64,000 bases of DNA from Neptunomonas concharum (GTDB taxonomy: Bacteria; Pseudomonadota; Gammaproteobacteria; Pseudomonadales; Balneatricaceae), in contig NZ_CP043869.1 of NCBI RefSeq assembly GCF_008630635.1, forward strand, positions 2,914,501 through 2,978,500, given 5' to 3'. A model generated the notes under the pieces. That model worked only from the letters and a program-made list of their open reading frames with translations. It had not been told where the DNA came from and ran no database searches. Position numbers and translations under genes: made by a program. Positions 48,138 to 58,045 of this stretch are shown here, in pieces. How positions within the stretch are numbered: position 1 is the stretch's first letter; each line of letters opens with the position of its first letter.

Positions 48138-49441
48138 GGCGAATTATCCTTATTGATACAGGTAAAGTGGTGCGGTAATAACACTGAAAAATTCGCCAGA
48201 ATATTCTCGTCTCTCACCCTACTATTCACAAAGGTTGTCATACGAAAACCTAACAGCGGCACCTTGCGAGGGATAATAGTTCCATGATCACTATTCCAAA
48301 AGAAGAGCTTAGCTTTAGAGGTGTCCCATAATATTTCGTCTGAATGGAAATAATAGTGAGCTTTACGAGCAAGACTAGAGGACGTATCGGTATCCTCCAT
48401 ATAAACTTCTAAGACTAGCAAATTTACAGCGTTGCAAAAGTAAGGCTCCGGCTTCAGCTCCAACCCCGGATTAAGGGTGTCATTTGGATTGTCCATAAAA
48501 AAACGATCATCATCTTCGTCATAATAACTCTTCGTCATAGAATCAAAGTCTACTGTGTGATCAAAAAAAGTTCTAATAACCTCACAAGCATAAGTCCGCC
48601 CATCGATTACTTGCGCGTATGGCTTATCATTCTTATAGCCATCCAGCACATAGCTCACAACCCATTCTGTATTACCATTGATAGTGCTGACATTCACGAT
48701 CTCATTTTCCAAACTCGTCACAGCCAAAGCGGCCTCGACCGCATCAAGCCCCCCAACTACACGTCTCAGGTCGACTGTATTGTTCGTTGGATGTTCGTGC
48801 CTATAGTCGATCGCAGTGCCTGTCAGCGCTGTGGCAGAATACGTAGACGATAAGCCTTGATTAACGTTAACTAAATTTATATCCGCATAGATATGTGCTT
48901 CATTACGATAGGAGAAATTAACAAGACCACCCTCTTCGTTTGCCCAAAGGGCCCTACGAGCCTCACAACTAAGTGCTTTAAAGTCGGCAGGCAACACAAG
49001 ATTGGTTGAATATACCTCTGCGCTACCAAGACTTTCGGCGATTAGAAACTCAGCACCTACGCCGCCAGAGCGTAATAATTGAGCATCTCCTCCAATCAGG
49101 CAAGCGCCCTCAGCAATACGCAATATTGTATGACCTGCGTCATTCTCAGAAATGCTCGCGCGGAAGGTTTCATAACCATCGGGGTAATAGGAGAATGTTG
49201 TGATGACCTCTCCCGTTTTGCCACTGCGAAGCTTGATATGTAATAACTCAGAAGCGCTAGGGTTATATATATTGAAGTAGGTGTCCCAACCGTTTTCGGA
49301 TGTGTAAAACGGAATAATTAACACCCCTCCTGAACCATCGGGGGAGATACTAACACGCTCGTTCTCTGCCAATACTAACGAAGACAGACAAGCGGCAGCA
49401 AAGAGAAAAACAACAGAGAAAAACCGAAAGACCACCTTCAT
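48125..49441 (-). CDS. Secreted protein of unknown family, tandem paralogue 1
   Basis: 438-aa paralogue, first in transcription order. Signal peptide to SLVLA. Family blocks are GSGGVLIIPFYTSENGWDTYFNI, LLHIKLRSGKTGEVI, AEGACLIGG, WVVSYVLDGYKNDKPY, CNAVNLLVL and LLGFRMTTFVNSRV … VLLPHHF. It is the most diverged of the three and has an extra acidic stretch (SYYDEDDDRFFMD, about residue 305) that could bind a cation. Confidence 0.88.
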   Translation of the reverse strand: MKVVFRFFSVVFLFAAACLSSLVLAENERVSISPDGSGGVLIIPFYTSENGWDTYFNIYNPSASELLHIKLRSGKTGEVITTFSYYPDGYETFRASISENDAGHTILRIAEGACLIGGDAQLLRSGGVGAEFLIAESLGSAEVYSTNLVLPADFKALSCEARRALWANEEGGLVNFSYRNEAHIYADINLVNVNQGLSSTYSATALTGTAIDYRHEHPTNNTVDLRRVVGGLDAVEAALAVTSLENEIVNVSTINGNTEWVVSYVLDGYKNDKPYAQVIDGRTYACEVIRTFFDHTVDFDSMTKSYYDEDDDRFFMDNPNDTLNPGLELKPEPYFCNAVNLLVLEVYMEDTDTSSSLARKAHYYFHSDEILWDTSKAKLFFWNSDHGTIIPRKVPLLGFRMTTFVNSRVRDENILANFSVLLPHHFTCINKDNSPCVK

Positions 49442-49612
49442 GTAAACTCCCTTTTCATCATCAGCTATTCCATTACATCATTCAGTTGTATTACATAATA
49501 CACAGGGCATCAAGTCAGAAACAAAATACACTCTGAGCACTACTTACTCAAGATAAACGTTTCAATTAACCAACACTCTCTTTTAAGTTTGACTCTTGAG
49601 CGTGAAGATAAG

Positions 49613-49632
49613 AAGCCCGGAGAACCGGGCTT
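49613..49632. terminator. Hairpin terminator downstream of ETF-QO
   Basis: 8-bp stem AAGCCCGG/CCGGGCTT with an AGAA loop, 8 nt past the end of the minus-strand gene 49641-51296, followed on that strand by CTTATCTTC. Confidence 0.75.
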
Positions 49633-49640
49633 TATTTTCA

Positions 49641-51296
49641 TCACATATTCGGGTAGTTAGGCCCACCGCCGCCTTCTGGAGTAATCCAGATGATATTCTG
49701 AGACGGATCTTTAATATCACAGGTTTTACAGTGGACGCAGTTCTGCGAGTTGATCTGGAACTTCGCCTCTCCCGCTTCAGTTTCCACAATCTCATAAACG
49801 CCTGCAGGGCAGTAGCGTTGTGCCGGTTCTGCGTACAGTGGCAGGTTTTTACCCAACGGAATACTGCTGTCTTTTAGCGTTAAGTGGCACGGTTGATCTT
49901 CTTCATGGTTGGTGTTGGAGAGGAACACCGAGCTGAGCTTATCAAAGCTCAAAACACCGTCCGGTTTCGGGTAGGTGATCTCACTGAACTCACTGGCGGG
50001 GCGCATCTGTGCATAATCTTCATGATTATCACGTAGTGTGATTGGCAGCTTGCCGCCAAAGAGGTTCTGATCGATAAAGTTGAACGCGCCACCCAGATAC
50101 GGGCCAAACTTGTGCATCGCCGGGCCAAAGTTACGGGAGCGATACAACTCTTCATATAACCAAGAGTCTTTAAACGCGCTATCGAAGCTATCAAGTTTTT
50201 TACCGCCAGTACAGCCGCCTTTAATCGCTTCAAACACCGATTCAGCCGCAATCATGCCAGACTTCATCGCGGTATGGGTGCCTTTGATCTTAGCGAAGTT
50301 CAACGTGCCTGCATTACAACCGATCAAAAGACCGCCTGGGAAGGTCATTTCAGGCAGTGCATTAAAGCCACCTTTAGCGATAGCACGCGCACCATAAGAG
50401 ACACGTTTACCGCCTGCTAAGTATTGTTTGAGCACCGGGTGATGCTTCATCCGCTGGAATTCATCAAACGGACTGACGTAAGGGTTGGCGTAGTTCAGGT
50501 CGACAATCAGACCCACCACCACTTGATTGTTCTCTGCATGGTAAAGGAAGAAGCCACCGCTGGTACCTCCTTCCAGTGGCCAACCCGACCCATGTACCAC
50601 TAAGCCCTCTTCGTGTTTCGCTGGATCGATATCCCACAGCTCTTTAATACCGATACCGTAGTGCTGAGCATCGGCGTTTTTATCCAGCTGGAACGTCTGA
50701 TACAGCTGTTTGCCCAGATGGCCACGGCAACCTTCCGCAAACAAGGTGTATTTGGCATGCAGCTCCATACCCGGCATATAGCTGTCTTTCTCGCCGCCAT
50801 CCTCAGCGACACCCATATCACCGGTAGCGATACCCTTGACGCTGCCATCCTCATTGAGAAGGATTTCCGCAGCGGTAAAGCCTGGGAAGATCTCGACACC
50901 GAGTTGCTCCGCCTGCTCACCCAGCCAACGGGTTAAGTTACCGAGGCTGACAATATAGTTACCATGGTTGTGCATGGTTTTAGGGATCAGCGCGCTCGGT
51001 AGCTTGGTGGCTCTTTCGTTATCTTTGAGCAGATACAGCTCATCACGGGTGACGGGCGTGTTGAGAGGGGCGCCAAGCTCTTTCCAGTTGGGGAAGAGTT
51101 CATCCAATGCACGGGATTCAACCACCGCACCCGAAAGGATATGGGCACCCACTTCAGAACCCTTTTCAACCACACATACGGTCAGTTCTTGTTCTTGCTC
51201 GTTTGCCATCTGCATCAAGCGGCAGGCAGCGGATAATCCGGCTGGGCCTGCGCCTACGACGACAACATCAAATTCCATCGATTCGCGTTCTGACAT
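49641..51296 (-). CDS. Electron transfer flavoprotein-ubiquinone oxidoreductase
   Basis: 551-aa membrane-associated FAD/[4Fe-4S] enzyme passing electrons from ETF to ubiquinone. FAD-binding VVVVGAGPAGLSAACRL lies at the N-terminus, followed by SGAVVESRALDELFPNWKELG and a long middle with the quinone-binding region. The C-terminal cluster motif spans RYCPAGVYE and NCVHCKTCDIKDPSQNI, then the closing EGGGGPNYPNM that ends the family. It lies 14 nt after an acyl-CoA dehydrogenase gene. No etfAB in view. Confidence 0.96.
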   Translation of the reverse strand: MSERESMEFDVVVVGAGPAGLSAACRLMQMANEQEQELTVCVVEKGSEVGAHILSGAVVESRALDELFPNWKELGAPLNTPVTRDELYLLKDNERATKLPSALIPKTMHNHGNYIVSLGNLTRWLGEQAEQLGVEIFPGFTAAEILLNEDGSVKGIATGDMGVAEDGGEKDSYMPGMELHAKYTLFAEGCRGHLGKQLYQTFQLDKNADAQHYGIGIKELWDIDPAKHEEGLVVHGSGWPLEGGTSGGFFLYHAENNQVVVGLIVDLNYANPYVSPFDEFQRMKHHPVLKQYLAGGKRVSYGARAIAKGGFNALPEMTFPGGLLIGCNAGTLNFAKIKGTHTAMKSGMIAAESVFEAIKGGCTGGKKLDSFDSAFKDSWLYEELYRSRNFGPAMHKFGPYLGGAFNFIDQNLFGGKLPITLRDNHEDYAQMRPASEFSEITYPKPDGVLSFDKLSSVFLSNTNHEEDQPCHLTLKDSSIPLGKNLPLYAEPAQRYCPAGVYEIVETEAGEAKFQINSQNCVHCKTCDIKDPSQNIIWITPEGGGGPNYPNM

Positions 51297-51310
51297 CTTT
51301 TTTGTTCTCC

Positions 51311-53074
51311 TCAGAACTGTGCTTCATCCAATGCCAGAATAGCTTCACTTCCGGCTTTAATAGTCTGCCAATGGGCCGCTACACGAGGTACAAAATGCTC
51401 GCAATAAAAACGTGCGCTAACCAGCTTGGCATCAAGGAAACTTATATCTTGAGTGCTATCCGCTCGTAAAGCATGAGCCGCGGCAGCACTGCGTAACATA
51501 AGCCATCCCCCACAAAGATACCCGAATAGCATCATCAGGTTAACACCTATCGACGATGCATCTTCCTTGTGGGATAACAACCAAACAACTGCCTCCCTTG
51601 CATCTTGCTCTGCTTGAACCATCAATTCATTGGCAGCTTGCATATTATCAGGTAACTGCAGAGTAACCAGCTCATCGCGAATCTGATCCAACAACGCCAA
51701 CATCCCAGCCCCTTTATCTGATAAACCTTTGCGGCCCACCAAATCTAAACCTTGTATCCCTGTTGTACCTTCATAGATAGGTAAAATACGTGCATCCCGG
51801 TAAAACTGGGCGGCTCCCGTTTCTTCAATAAACCCCATCCCTCCATGAATTTGCACACCAAGCGATGTTAACTCTTGAGCAAGTTCCGTTATCCAACCTT
51901 TTACAATGGGGGTATAGAGATCAAGGCGGGTTTGACAAAGGGCTTTATCGTGAGGCGCGGCTACTTTTAGCCGATCCGCTTCCGAAGCGGCAACATAGGC
52001 TAACGTGCGCATCGCTTCGCTACCTGACTTCATCATCATGAGCATACGGCGAACATCCGGATGCTGAATAATAGCAACCCGACTACCATCACGCTGTGTG
52101 CCTTGAATACGATCTTTTGCATACTGAAGTGCATGTTGATAAGCCCGCTCGGAAATAGCCAGCCCCTGCAAACCAACACCTTGCCTTGCGTCATTCATCA
52201 TAGTGAACATACAAGCTAGGCCAGTATGCGGTTCACCAACGAGATAGCCTACTGCACCACCTTGATCACCATAGCTCATCACACACGTCGGGCTGCCATG
52301 AATACCAAGCTTATGCTCAAGCGAGACGGCTTTAGCGTCATTCAGTTCACCTAATGAGCCGTCTGAATTGACCAAGAATTTAGGTACAATAAACAGAGAG
52401 ATACCCTTGACGCCCTCAGGTGCATCCGGCAAGCGAGCCAAAACAAGATGGACAATATTGTCCGTCATCTGGTGATCCCCCCAAGTGATGAAGATCTTTT
52501 GGCCGGTAATCCGGTAGTGATCACCTTGCGGAATCGCTTTTGCTTTAATAGCAGCTAGATCAGAGCCTGCATCTGGCTCTGTTAAATTCATCGTAGCCGT
52601 CCATTCGCCGCTGATCATTTTTTCTAAATAGATCGCTTTTAGCTCATCTGAGGCATGCTCAGTAACCGCTTCAACAGCACCCTGAGTGAGTAGAGGGCAC
52701 AACGAAAATGCCATATTAGCTGATTGCCAAATTTCCATTACCGCTGTGGATAGTGCTCGCGGTAATCCTTGTCCACCATATTCAGGATCACCTGCGAGTG
52801 ACGGCCAACCACTCTCTATAAACTGCTGGTATGCCTCACTAAAACCTGCCGTTTCTTGTACACCACTGGCACCCAGCTGCGCACCCTGCCTGTCACCGAT
52901 CTGATTAAGTGGAGCTAAAACCTCGTGACCCAACTTGGCAGCTTCTTCCAAAATCGCATCCGTCAGCCCTGAGTTCAGGTCATTTTGGTCTAGTTGATTA
53001 CACAAATCTGAAAAGCCAACTACCTGCTGCAACACAAACTTGGCATCTTGATCGGGGAAAAAATACTCGCTCAT
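51311..53074 (-). CDS. Acyl-CoA dehydrogenase (long, about 590 aa type)
   Basis: 587-aa FAD dehydrogenase that introduces the trans-2 double bond in acyl-CoA. Features are MNLTEPDAGSDLAAIKAKA and FITWGDHQMTDNIVHLVLAR (FAD loop), HKLGIHGSPTC, MMNDARQGVGLQGLAISERA, and GVQIHGGMGFIEETGAAQFYRDARI. LPIYEGTTGIQGLD then holds the catalytic Glu. The extra C-terminal domain (about residue 460 on) is typical of the proteobacterial 590-aa group. Electrons would go via ETF to the adjacent ETF-QO. Confidence 0.94.
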   Translation of the reverse strand: MSEYFFPDQDAKFVLQQVVGFSDLCNQLDQNDLNSGLTDAILEEAAKLGHEVLAPLNQIGDRQGAQLGASGVQETAGFSEAYQQFIESGWPSLAGDPEYGGQGLPRALSTAVMEIWQSANMAFSLCPLLTQGAVEAVTEHASDELKAIYLEKMISGEWTATMNLTEPDAGSDLAAIKAKAIPQGDHYRITGQKIFITWGDHQMTDNIVHLVLARLPDAPEGVKGISLFIVPKFLVNSDGSLGELNDAKAVSLEHKLGIHGSPTCVMSYGDQGGAVGYLVGEPHTGLACMFTMMNDARQGVGLQGLAISERAYQHALQYAKDRIQGTQRDGSRVAIIQHPDVRRMLMMMKSGSEAMRTLAYVAASEADRLKVAAPHDKALCQTRLDLYTPIVKGWITELAQELTSLGVQIHGGMGFIEETGAAQFYRDARILPIYEGTTGIQGLDLVGRKGLSDKGAGMLALLDQIRDELVTLQLPDNMQAANELMVQAEQDAREAVVWLLSHKEDASSIGVNLMMLFGYLCGGWLMLRSAAAAHALRADSTQDISFLDAKLVSARFYCEHFVPRVAAHWQTIKAGSEAILALDEAQF

Positions 53075-53260
53075 AACGGCGCTCCTGTCTCCCGATAAGC
53101 TCGGGATTTATCATTCTTATTGATACAGGAATGATCCGGCAGAGAAGCCTGCCCCTCAATAACATTATTAACCTTATATTATGACAATTACGCTCAGCAT
53201 CGATCAGGCCACCTATTAATTCCCTAAATACTAAACAAAGAGCCCGGGGTCAGATTTCTG

Positions 53261-54319
53261 CTATTGTTCAAACTGATGACAGTAAACTTCACTCTTGCGG
53301 TATTCGCCAGGTGTCATCCCTGTCCATTTTTTAAACGATCTAAAAAATGCGGAGGGCTCATCAAACCCCATTAATCCAGCCACATCATTAATTGATAACT
53401 GGGGAGAGTTCATATAATTCACGGCGGCTGATTTGCGGCAATCGTCTTTGATTTTTTGATACGACGTGCCCTCATCTAACAGGCGGCGACGCAATGTCGA
53501 AACTGACATATGCAACACATTCGCCACTTCATCTGCACTGGGTAATTCGCGGCTGAAATCCTTACCTATCATCGCGATGACTTGGGACTTTAGACTTTTA
53601 TCATCGTCCACCATGACATGTAACTGGAAAGGCGCGGTCTTTAAAAAGCCTCGCATCGTCTCTTCAGTTTGGACAATGGGGTAATCCAAATAACGGGCAG
53701 GAAAGACCAATGCATTATCATGCTGATCAAATTTTATTTCTGAACGAAAAAGGGTCTCATAATAGTCAGCATCCGCCGGCTCACTAAACGTAAAGTAAGC
53801 CGCTTTGATCTCCAAACGTGTACCTATTAGCCAACTGGTAAAGTGTTGCCATACCGACAGAGACGTTCGAATACGATCAGATGATTCCTTTTCTAATAGG
53901 TCTTTAAATCCTTCTGCATCAAATTCCTGGGTTGGTGCAAAAGATATCTTTGCATAGCGGCCACGGCGGACCAGTACCGGCTTAATTTTGGAGCCTCTGC
54001 ATATTTCATAAAAATCACTACAGCGCCATAACGCTTTCTCCAACGTTTTCGCATGTAAGATAGCGTGACACATCATGCGAAAGGTGCCATTGGGTACTTT
54101 GCCTCCGCTGATCATGCCAAAGGACTCATCTTGGGTTATCCAGATAATTCGTTGATACAGCTGCCCAAATTTTTGCGCAGGAAACTCTGTCTGGTTTTCT
54201 ATATCTTCTGGGCTAATACCCACGTGATCAAGCAAACTATTAACATCGAAGCCCTGACTCTCAGCATGGCCAAGCAAGTATTTGACGTAACCATTCGGCA
54301 CTGTAATCTTGCGTTCCAT
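53261..54319 (-). CDS. AraC-family transcriptional regulator
   Basis: 352-aa regulator with an N-terminal AraC-arabinose-binding-like (ligand) domain (about residues 15-200) and a C-terminal double HTH (about 250-350). The HTH shows LPSADEVANVLHMSVSTLRRRL and LSINDVAGLMGFDEPSAFFRSFKKWTGMTPGEYR, the AraC signature. ATG 54319 is preferred because GGGG lies 6 nt away; the ATG two codons earlier abuts it. Divergent from DUF1302/1329, which it may control. Confidence 0.93.
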   Translation of the reverse strand: MERKITVPNGYVKYLLGHAESQGFDVNSLLDHVGISPEDIENQTEFPAQKFGQLYQRIIWITQDESFGMISGGKVPNGTFRMMCHAILHAKTLEKALWRCSDFYEICRGSKIKPVLVRRGRYAKISFAPTQEFDAEGFKDLLEKESSDRIRTSLSVWQHFTSWLIGTRLEIKAAYFTFSEPADADYYETLFRSEIKFDQHDNALVFPARYLDYPIVQTEETMRGFLKTAPFQLHVMVDDDKSLKSQVIAMIGKDFSRELPSADEVANVLHMSVSTLRRRLLDEGTSYQKIKDDCRKSAAVNYMNSPQLSINDVAGLMGFDEPSAFFRSFKKWTGMTPGEYRKSEVYCHQFEQ

Positions 54320-54457
54320 AATCATCCCCAGTTCAGTTCCAAGTGTGCATTATTATTTTTGTTACTATTTTAAGCCCTCCTTTTGACCACGCAATCTGGC
54401 AAGCGAACTCTTTTGTCAGTCATTATGGAGAGAAATGTTATTGTTGAACTAATTAAC

Positions 54458-54487
54458 AGTGTAGATGATAGTTTTGCAAGCTACACT
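54458..54487. repeat. Inverted repeat AGTGTAG/CTACACT in the regulator-DUF1302 gap
   Basis: A 7-bp perfect inverted repeat with a 16-nt spacer in the 315-nt region between the AraC gene and the DUF1302 gene. It could be an operator for that regulator or a leader hairpin. The rest of the gap shows no RNA gene or further frame; promoters for both genes must be in it. Confidence 0.35.
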
Positions 54488-54634
54488 GAAGAAATAACAT
54501 CCCCGTTCAAGTAGTTAGAGTGGGTATGGATTTGGCGCTTCAGTGCTAGGTTTTCCAAGAAGATGGTTAGATCTAATGCCTGATTTCTTGGTACATAGCC
54601 GTTGCTACAAAAATAACAATGCAAGGTGAACGAA

Positions 54635-56608
54635 ATGGCAATAAAAAACACCAGAGTGAATAACAGCGCTCTACTGCCTACCCGCGTCCTCAAACGTAAG
54701 TTTTTCCCCGCTCTGCTCGCGGCTACCTTAGCCGGGCAGGCACATGGCGTTGAATTTCAACTCGGTGAAATTGATGGCCGTTTTGATTCTCAATTATCAG
54801 TCGGAGCCAGCTGGCGCCTTAACGACCCTGATTCTGATCTATTCTCCGAACCCAATGGTGGAACGGGCAAAGGCTCCGGTAGCTTTGATGATGGCAACCA
54901 AAACTTCAAAAAAGGTGAAACCTTTTCAAAGATTTTCAAAGGGACCCACGAACTCTCCCTTAGCTATCAAAACTTTGGGGCTTTTGTTCGCGGGAAGTAT
55001 TGGGCAGATTTTGAGTTAAAAGACGGCGACCGCGCGCATGGGCACACCGGCAACGGTTACATTCCCGGCTCTGAACTCAATGATGATGGCTTTAATGATT
55101 TTGCTAAATTTTCAGGGGCCGAACTTTTAGATGCTTACATCTATGGCAACTTCGAATTAGGCGACAAACCGTTAGATTTACGCCTAGGTCGCCAAGTAGT
55201 TAACTGGGGTGAAAGTACTTTTATCCAAGGCGGTATTAACGTTATTAACCCCTTTGATGTTAGCGCTTTTCGTCGACCAGGCTCCGAAGTTAAAGAGGGA
55301 TTGTTGCCTGTCAATATGGCTTTTGCCTCACTCGGGTTAACCGATAATCTAAGCGTAGAAGCGTTCTATCAATTAGGCTGGGAGCCTACGGTGGAAGATG
55401 GTTGTGGTACCTATTTCTCCGCAAACGATTTTGCCGCTGAAGGATGTAACGGTATTCGCGTTGATTCTGGCGCTTTCAATGGCGTTCCTGACTCTCTCTA
55501 CTTTAACGGTGTTGCTGGCACATCGCCTTGGAACCTCACAGGCACCAGCCCTGTTGTAGCTCGCGATAGCAACGGCGTACGTGAAGCAAAAGACGGCGGC
55601 CAATTTGGTCTAGCTGCACGCTATCTCGCCGAGGACCTCAACGATACGGAATTTGGTTTCTACTTTGCTAAATACCATAGCCGCCTGCCTATCGTCAGCG
55701 GCATCAAGACAGATACGAATATGGCGGCACTTGGTGCAGCCTTGACACCTGGCGTCACCGCACAAGTAACTCAGCAATTTATTGCTGCAGGTCAGGATGT
55801 CACTAACCCAGCTGTACAGGCTGCCATTGCATCCACTGTATCGGGCACTGTCACCCGAATCGTTCAGGGGACGGCTCCGTTCAATAGTCGTTATTTCACA
55901 GAATACCCTGAAGATATCAAGATGCTAGGCTTCAGCTGGAACACCAACATCGGCGAATTAGCTTGGTCCGGTGAAATCAGCCACAAACAAGATGTACCCA
56001 TTCAGCTAAACGGGCCTATGTTGGTTGCTTCTATGCTGACACTCGGTACGCAGCCAGGAAACCCAGCTAATGGAGCCGTTGTACCAGTAGGTTCAGCAGG
56101 TCTAGGTGATGAGGTGCATGGCTATAAAACCTTCTCCGTCACTCAAGCACAGAGCACAGTCATCAAAACGCTTAATAACGTCATGGGGGCTAGCCGCTTG
56201 GCGCTGATAGGGGAACTAGGTTGGACTCACATTCACGACTTTGACGAAAGCGCCGAAGCCTTAAAATTCGGTCGCAGTGGTGTATTTGGCTACACACCGG
56301 GTGACAATGATGGCTTCGTCACTCAGGACTCTTTCGGCTATGTCGTGCGTGCAGCTTTGTCTTACCCTAACGCCTTTGCAGGTGTTAATTTGACGCCTCA
56401 AATCAGCTTTAAGCATGGTATTAGTGGTTATGGCCCACAGCCTGGCGCCGCATTTAATGAGGGACAAAAGTCGATCAACCTCAGTCTGACCGCAGACTAT
56501 CTAGAGCGTTACTCTGCCCAACTTTCTTATACAAATTTCTTTGGCGGAGATTTTAACGAATTAGCAGATCGTGACTTTATTTCTCTAAGCGCATCTGTGT
56601 CTTTTTAA
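54635..56608 (+). CDS. DUF1302-family outer-membrane protein
   Basis: 657-aa protein with a signal peptide (FFPALLAATLAGQAHG) and a beta-rich mature part. Family landmarks are FDSQLSVGASWRLNDPD near the N-terminus, FVRGKYWADFELKD, LRLGRQVVNWGESTFIQGGINVINPFDVSA, FGLAARYLAEDLNDTEFGFYFAKYHSR, and a strand ending in SASVSF with the terminal aromatic typical of outer-membrane barrels. ATG 54635 has AAGGTGA 8 nt away, better than the GTG three codons up. DUF1302 genes are usually next to DUF1329; role in uptake or export of hydrophobic compounds is inferred elsewhere, not proven. Confidence 0.93.
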   Translation: MAIKNTRVNNSALLPTRVLKRKFFPALLAATLAGQAHGVEFQLGEIDGRFDSQLSVGASWRLNDPDSDLFSEPNGGTGKGSGSFDDGNQNFKKGETFSKIFKGTHELSLSYQNFGAFVRGKYWADFELKDGDRAHGHTGNGYIPGSELNDDGFNDFAKFSGAELLDAYIYGNFELGDKPLDLRLGRQVVNWGESTFIQGGINVINPFDVSAFRRPGSEVKEGLLPVNMAFASLGLTDNLSVEAFYQLGWEPTVEDGCGTYFSANDFAAEGCNGIRVDSGAFNGVPDSLYFNGVAGTSPWNLTGTSPVVARDSNGVREAKDGGQFGLAARYLAEDLNDTEFGFYFAKYHSRLPIVSGIKTDTNMAALGAALTPGVTAQVTQQFIAAGQDVTNPAVQAAIASTVSGTVTRIVQGTAPFNSRYFTEYPEDIKMLGFSWNTNIGELAWSGEISHKQDVPIQLNGPMLVASMLTLGTQPGNPANGAVVPVGSAGLGDEVHGYKTFSVTQAQSTVIKTLNNVMGASRLALIGELGWTHIHDFDESAEALKFGRSGVFGYTPGDNDGFVTQDSFGYVVRAALSYPNAFAGVNLTPQISFKHGISGYGPQPGAAFNEGQKSINLSLTADYLERYSAQLSYTNFFGGDFNELADRDFISLSASVSF

Positions 56609-56635
56609 GTCCGGCAGGAATGATGGAGTTTAATA

Positions 56636-57985
56636 ATGAAATTTAATCCAAAAGCACTGCTGATGACATCAGCAATTACATTAGCATTTGGCGGTATGGC
56701 GACTGCTGCTGTGTCGCCTCAAGAAGCAGCCAAGCTTGGAGCATCATTGACACCAGTTGGTGCCGAAAAAGCCGGCAACGCCAGTGGCACAATTCCAGCT
56801 TGGACTGGCGGCCTAGCCAGCACTTCTGATAGATATGCCAACCCCTATGCAGATGAAAGGCCGCTGTTCACTATTACTGCTCAAAATGCCGAGCAATATA
56901 AACAGCATTTAACACCCGGGCAACTGGCTATGCTAGCTAAATACCCTGACTCTTTTAAGATGCCAGTGTACCCATCTCACCGATCCGCTGCTATGCCGCA
57001 ATCTATCTATGATTCAATAGCGAAAAATGCCACCAGCGCGCAACTTACCGATGAGGGCAACGGAATTTCAGGCATGGCAGAAGCCATCCCCTTTCCTATT
57101 CCTTCGAATGGCCTTGAGGTGATCTGGAATCACATGACGCGTTATCGTGGCGGTGCGCTGGAGCGAACTTTTGTGCAAGTTCCGGTTCAAGCCAATGGTG
57201 CCTTCACTGCTGTTAAAATCAACGAGAAGATGTCATGGCCAAGCTACTTATCAGACGGATATGATGCGAAAACCGATGACAATATCCTGTTCTATTTCGT
57301 GCAAAAAGTTGAAGCGCCAGCTCGCTTAACGGGTAACGTACTACTAGTGCATGAAACCATGAATCAGATTACACAACCTCGTCAGGCTTGGACTTACAAT
57401 GCAGGTCAGCGACGGGTCCGACGGGCACCGCAGATTGCTTATGATGCACCAGGAACCGCCACTGACGGCCAACGCACCACTGACAATTTAGATATGTTTA
57501 ATGGTGCGCCTGATCGCTATGACTGGAAACTGGTGGGCAAACAAGAGCTGTATATACCCTACAACAGCTTCAAACTGGCTGATCGTGGATTGAAATATGA
57601 TGATATACTTCAGGCGGGGCATCTCAACCCAGAATTAACACGTTATGAGTTACACCGTGTTTGGAAGGTTGAAGCCACTCTTAAAGAAGGGGCTCGACAC
57701 GTTTACGCCAAACGTACTTTTTATATTGATGAAGATACATGGCAAGCTGCTGTTGTCGACCATTACGATGGCCGCGGCGAACTCTGGCGTGTTGGTGAAG
57801 CTCATAAGTTCCAATACCGCGATGTCAATGTGCCATGGATTGCAGCAGAGATGCTGTATGACTTGCAGTCTGGTCGCTACCTTGCCGGTGGTTTAACAAA
57901 CGAAGAAGGCAACGGTTTCGATTTTACTAAGCGCTTTGTACATAAGGATTTCACTCCTCAGGCTATCCGTCGTATGGGCAAGTAA
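56636..57985 (+). CDS. DUF1329-family periplasmic protein
   Basis: 449-aa protein with a signal peptide (to GGMATAA before VSPQ). Landmarks are EAAKLGASLTPVGAEKAGNA, TIPAWTGGL, VIWNHMTRYRGGALERTF, WTYNAGQRRVRRAPQIAYD, NLDMFNGAPDRYDWKLVGKQE, and RHVYAKRTFYIDEDTWQ in a LolA-like sandwich. It lies 27 nt after the DUF1302 gene, the usual pairing. Probably shuttles or anchors a lipidic molecule in the periplasm; function is inference. Confidence 0.94.
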   Translation: MKFNPKALLMTSAITLAFGGMATAAVSPQEAAKLGASLTPVGAEKAGNASGTIPAWTGGLASTSDRYANPYADERPLFTITAQNAEQYKQHLTPGQLAMLAKYPDSFKMPVYPSHRSAAMPQSIYDSIAKNATSAQLTDEGNGISGMAEAIPFPIPSNGLEVIWNHMTRYRGGALERTFVQVPVQANGAFTAVKINEKMSWPSYLSDGYDAKTDDNILFYFVQKVEAPARLTGNVLLVHETMNQITQPRQAWTYNAGQRRVRRAPQIAYDAPGTATDGQRTTDNLDMFNGAPDRYDWKLVGKQELYIPYNSFKLADRGLKYDDILQAGHLNPELTRYELHRVWKVEATLKEGARHVYAKRTFYIDEDTWQAAVVDHYDGRGELWRVGEAHKFQYRDVNVPWIAAEMLYDLQSGRYLAGGLTNEEGNGFDFTKRFVHKDFTPQAIRRMGK

Positions 57986-58004
57986 ACGTCTTTTTATCCC
58001 CATT

Positions 58005-58036
58005 AAAAAGCCCCGCAACAAACTGCGGGGCTTTTT
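58005..58036. terminator. Bidirectional rho-independent terminator
   Basis: 13-bp stem AAAAAGCCCCGCA/TGCGGGGCTTTTT with a 6-nt loop. It lies 19 nt after the DUF1329 stop and 9 nt before the end of the convergent GGDEF-EAL gene; T-runs are built in on both strands. Confidence 0.95.
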
Positions 58037-58045
58037 TAAACGTGT

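Noticed and set aside
53236-53262. AGAGCCCGGGGTCAGATTTCTG near the end of the AraC gene as part of a dispersed repeat
   Set aside because: Similar GGGGTCAGA strings occur in many genomes, but only one copy is seen here and no partner or inverted arrangement is visible.
54530-54560. TTGGCGCTTCAGTGCTA as a sigma-54 (-24/-12) promoter before the DUF1302 gene
   Set aside because: The GG-to-GC spacing is one nucleotide short of the invariant value and the -24 box lacks the full TGGCAC.
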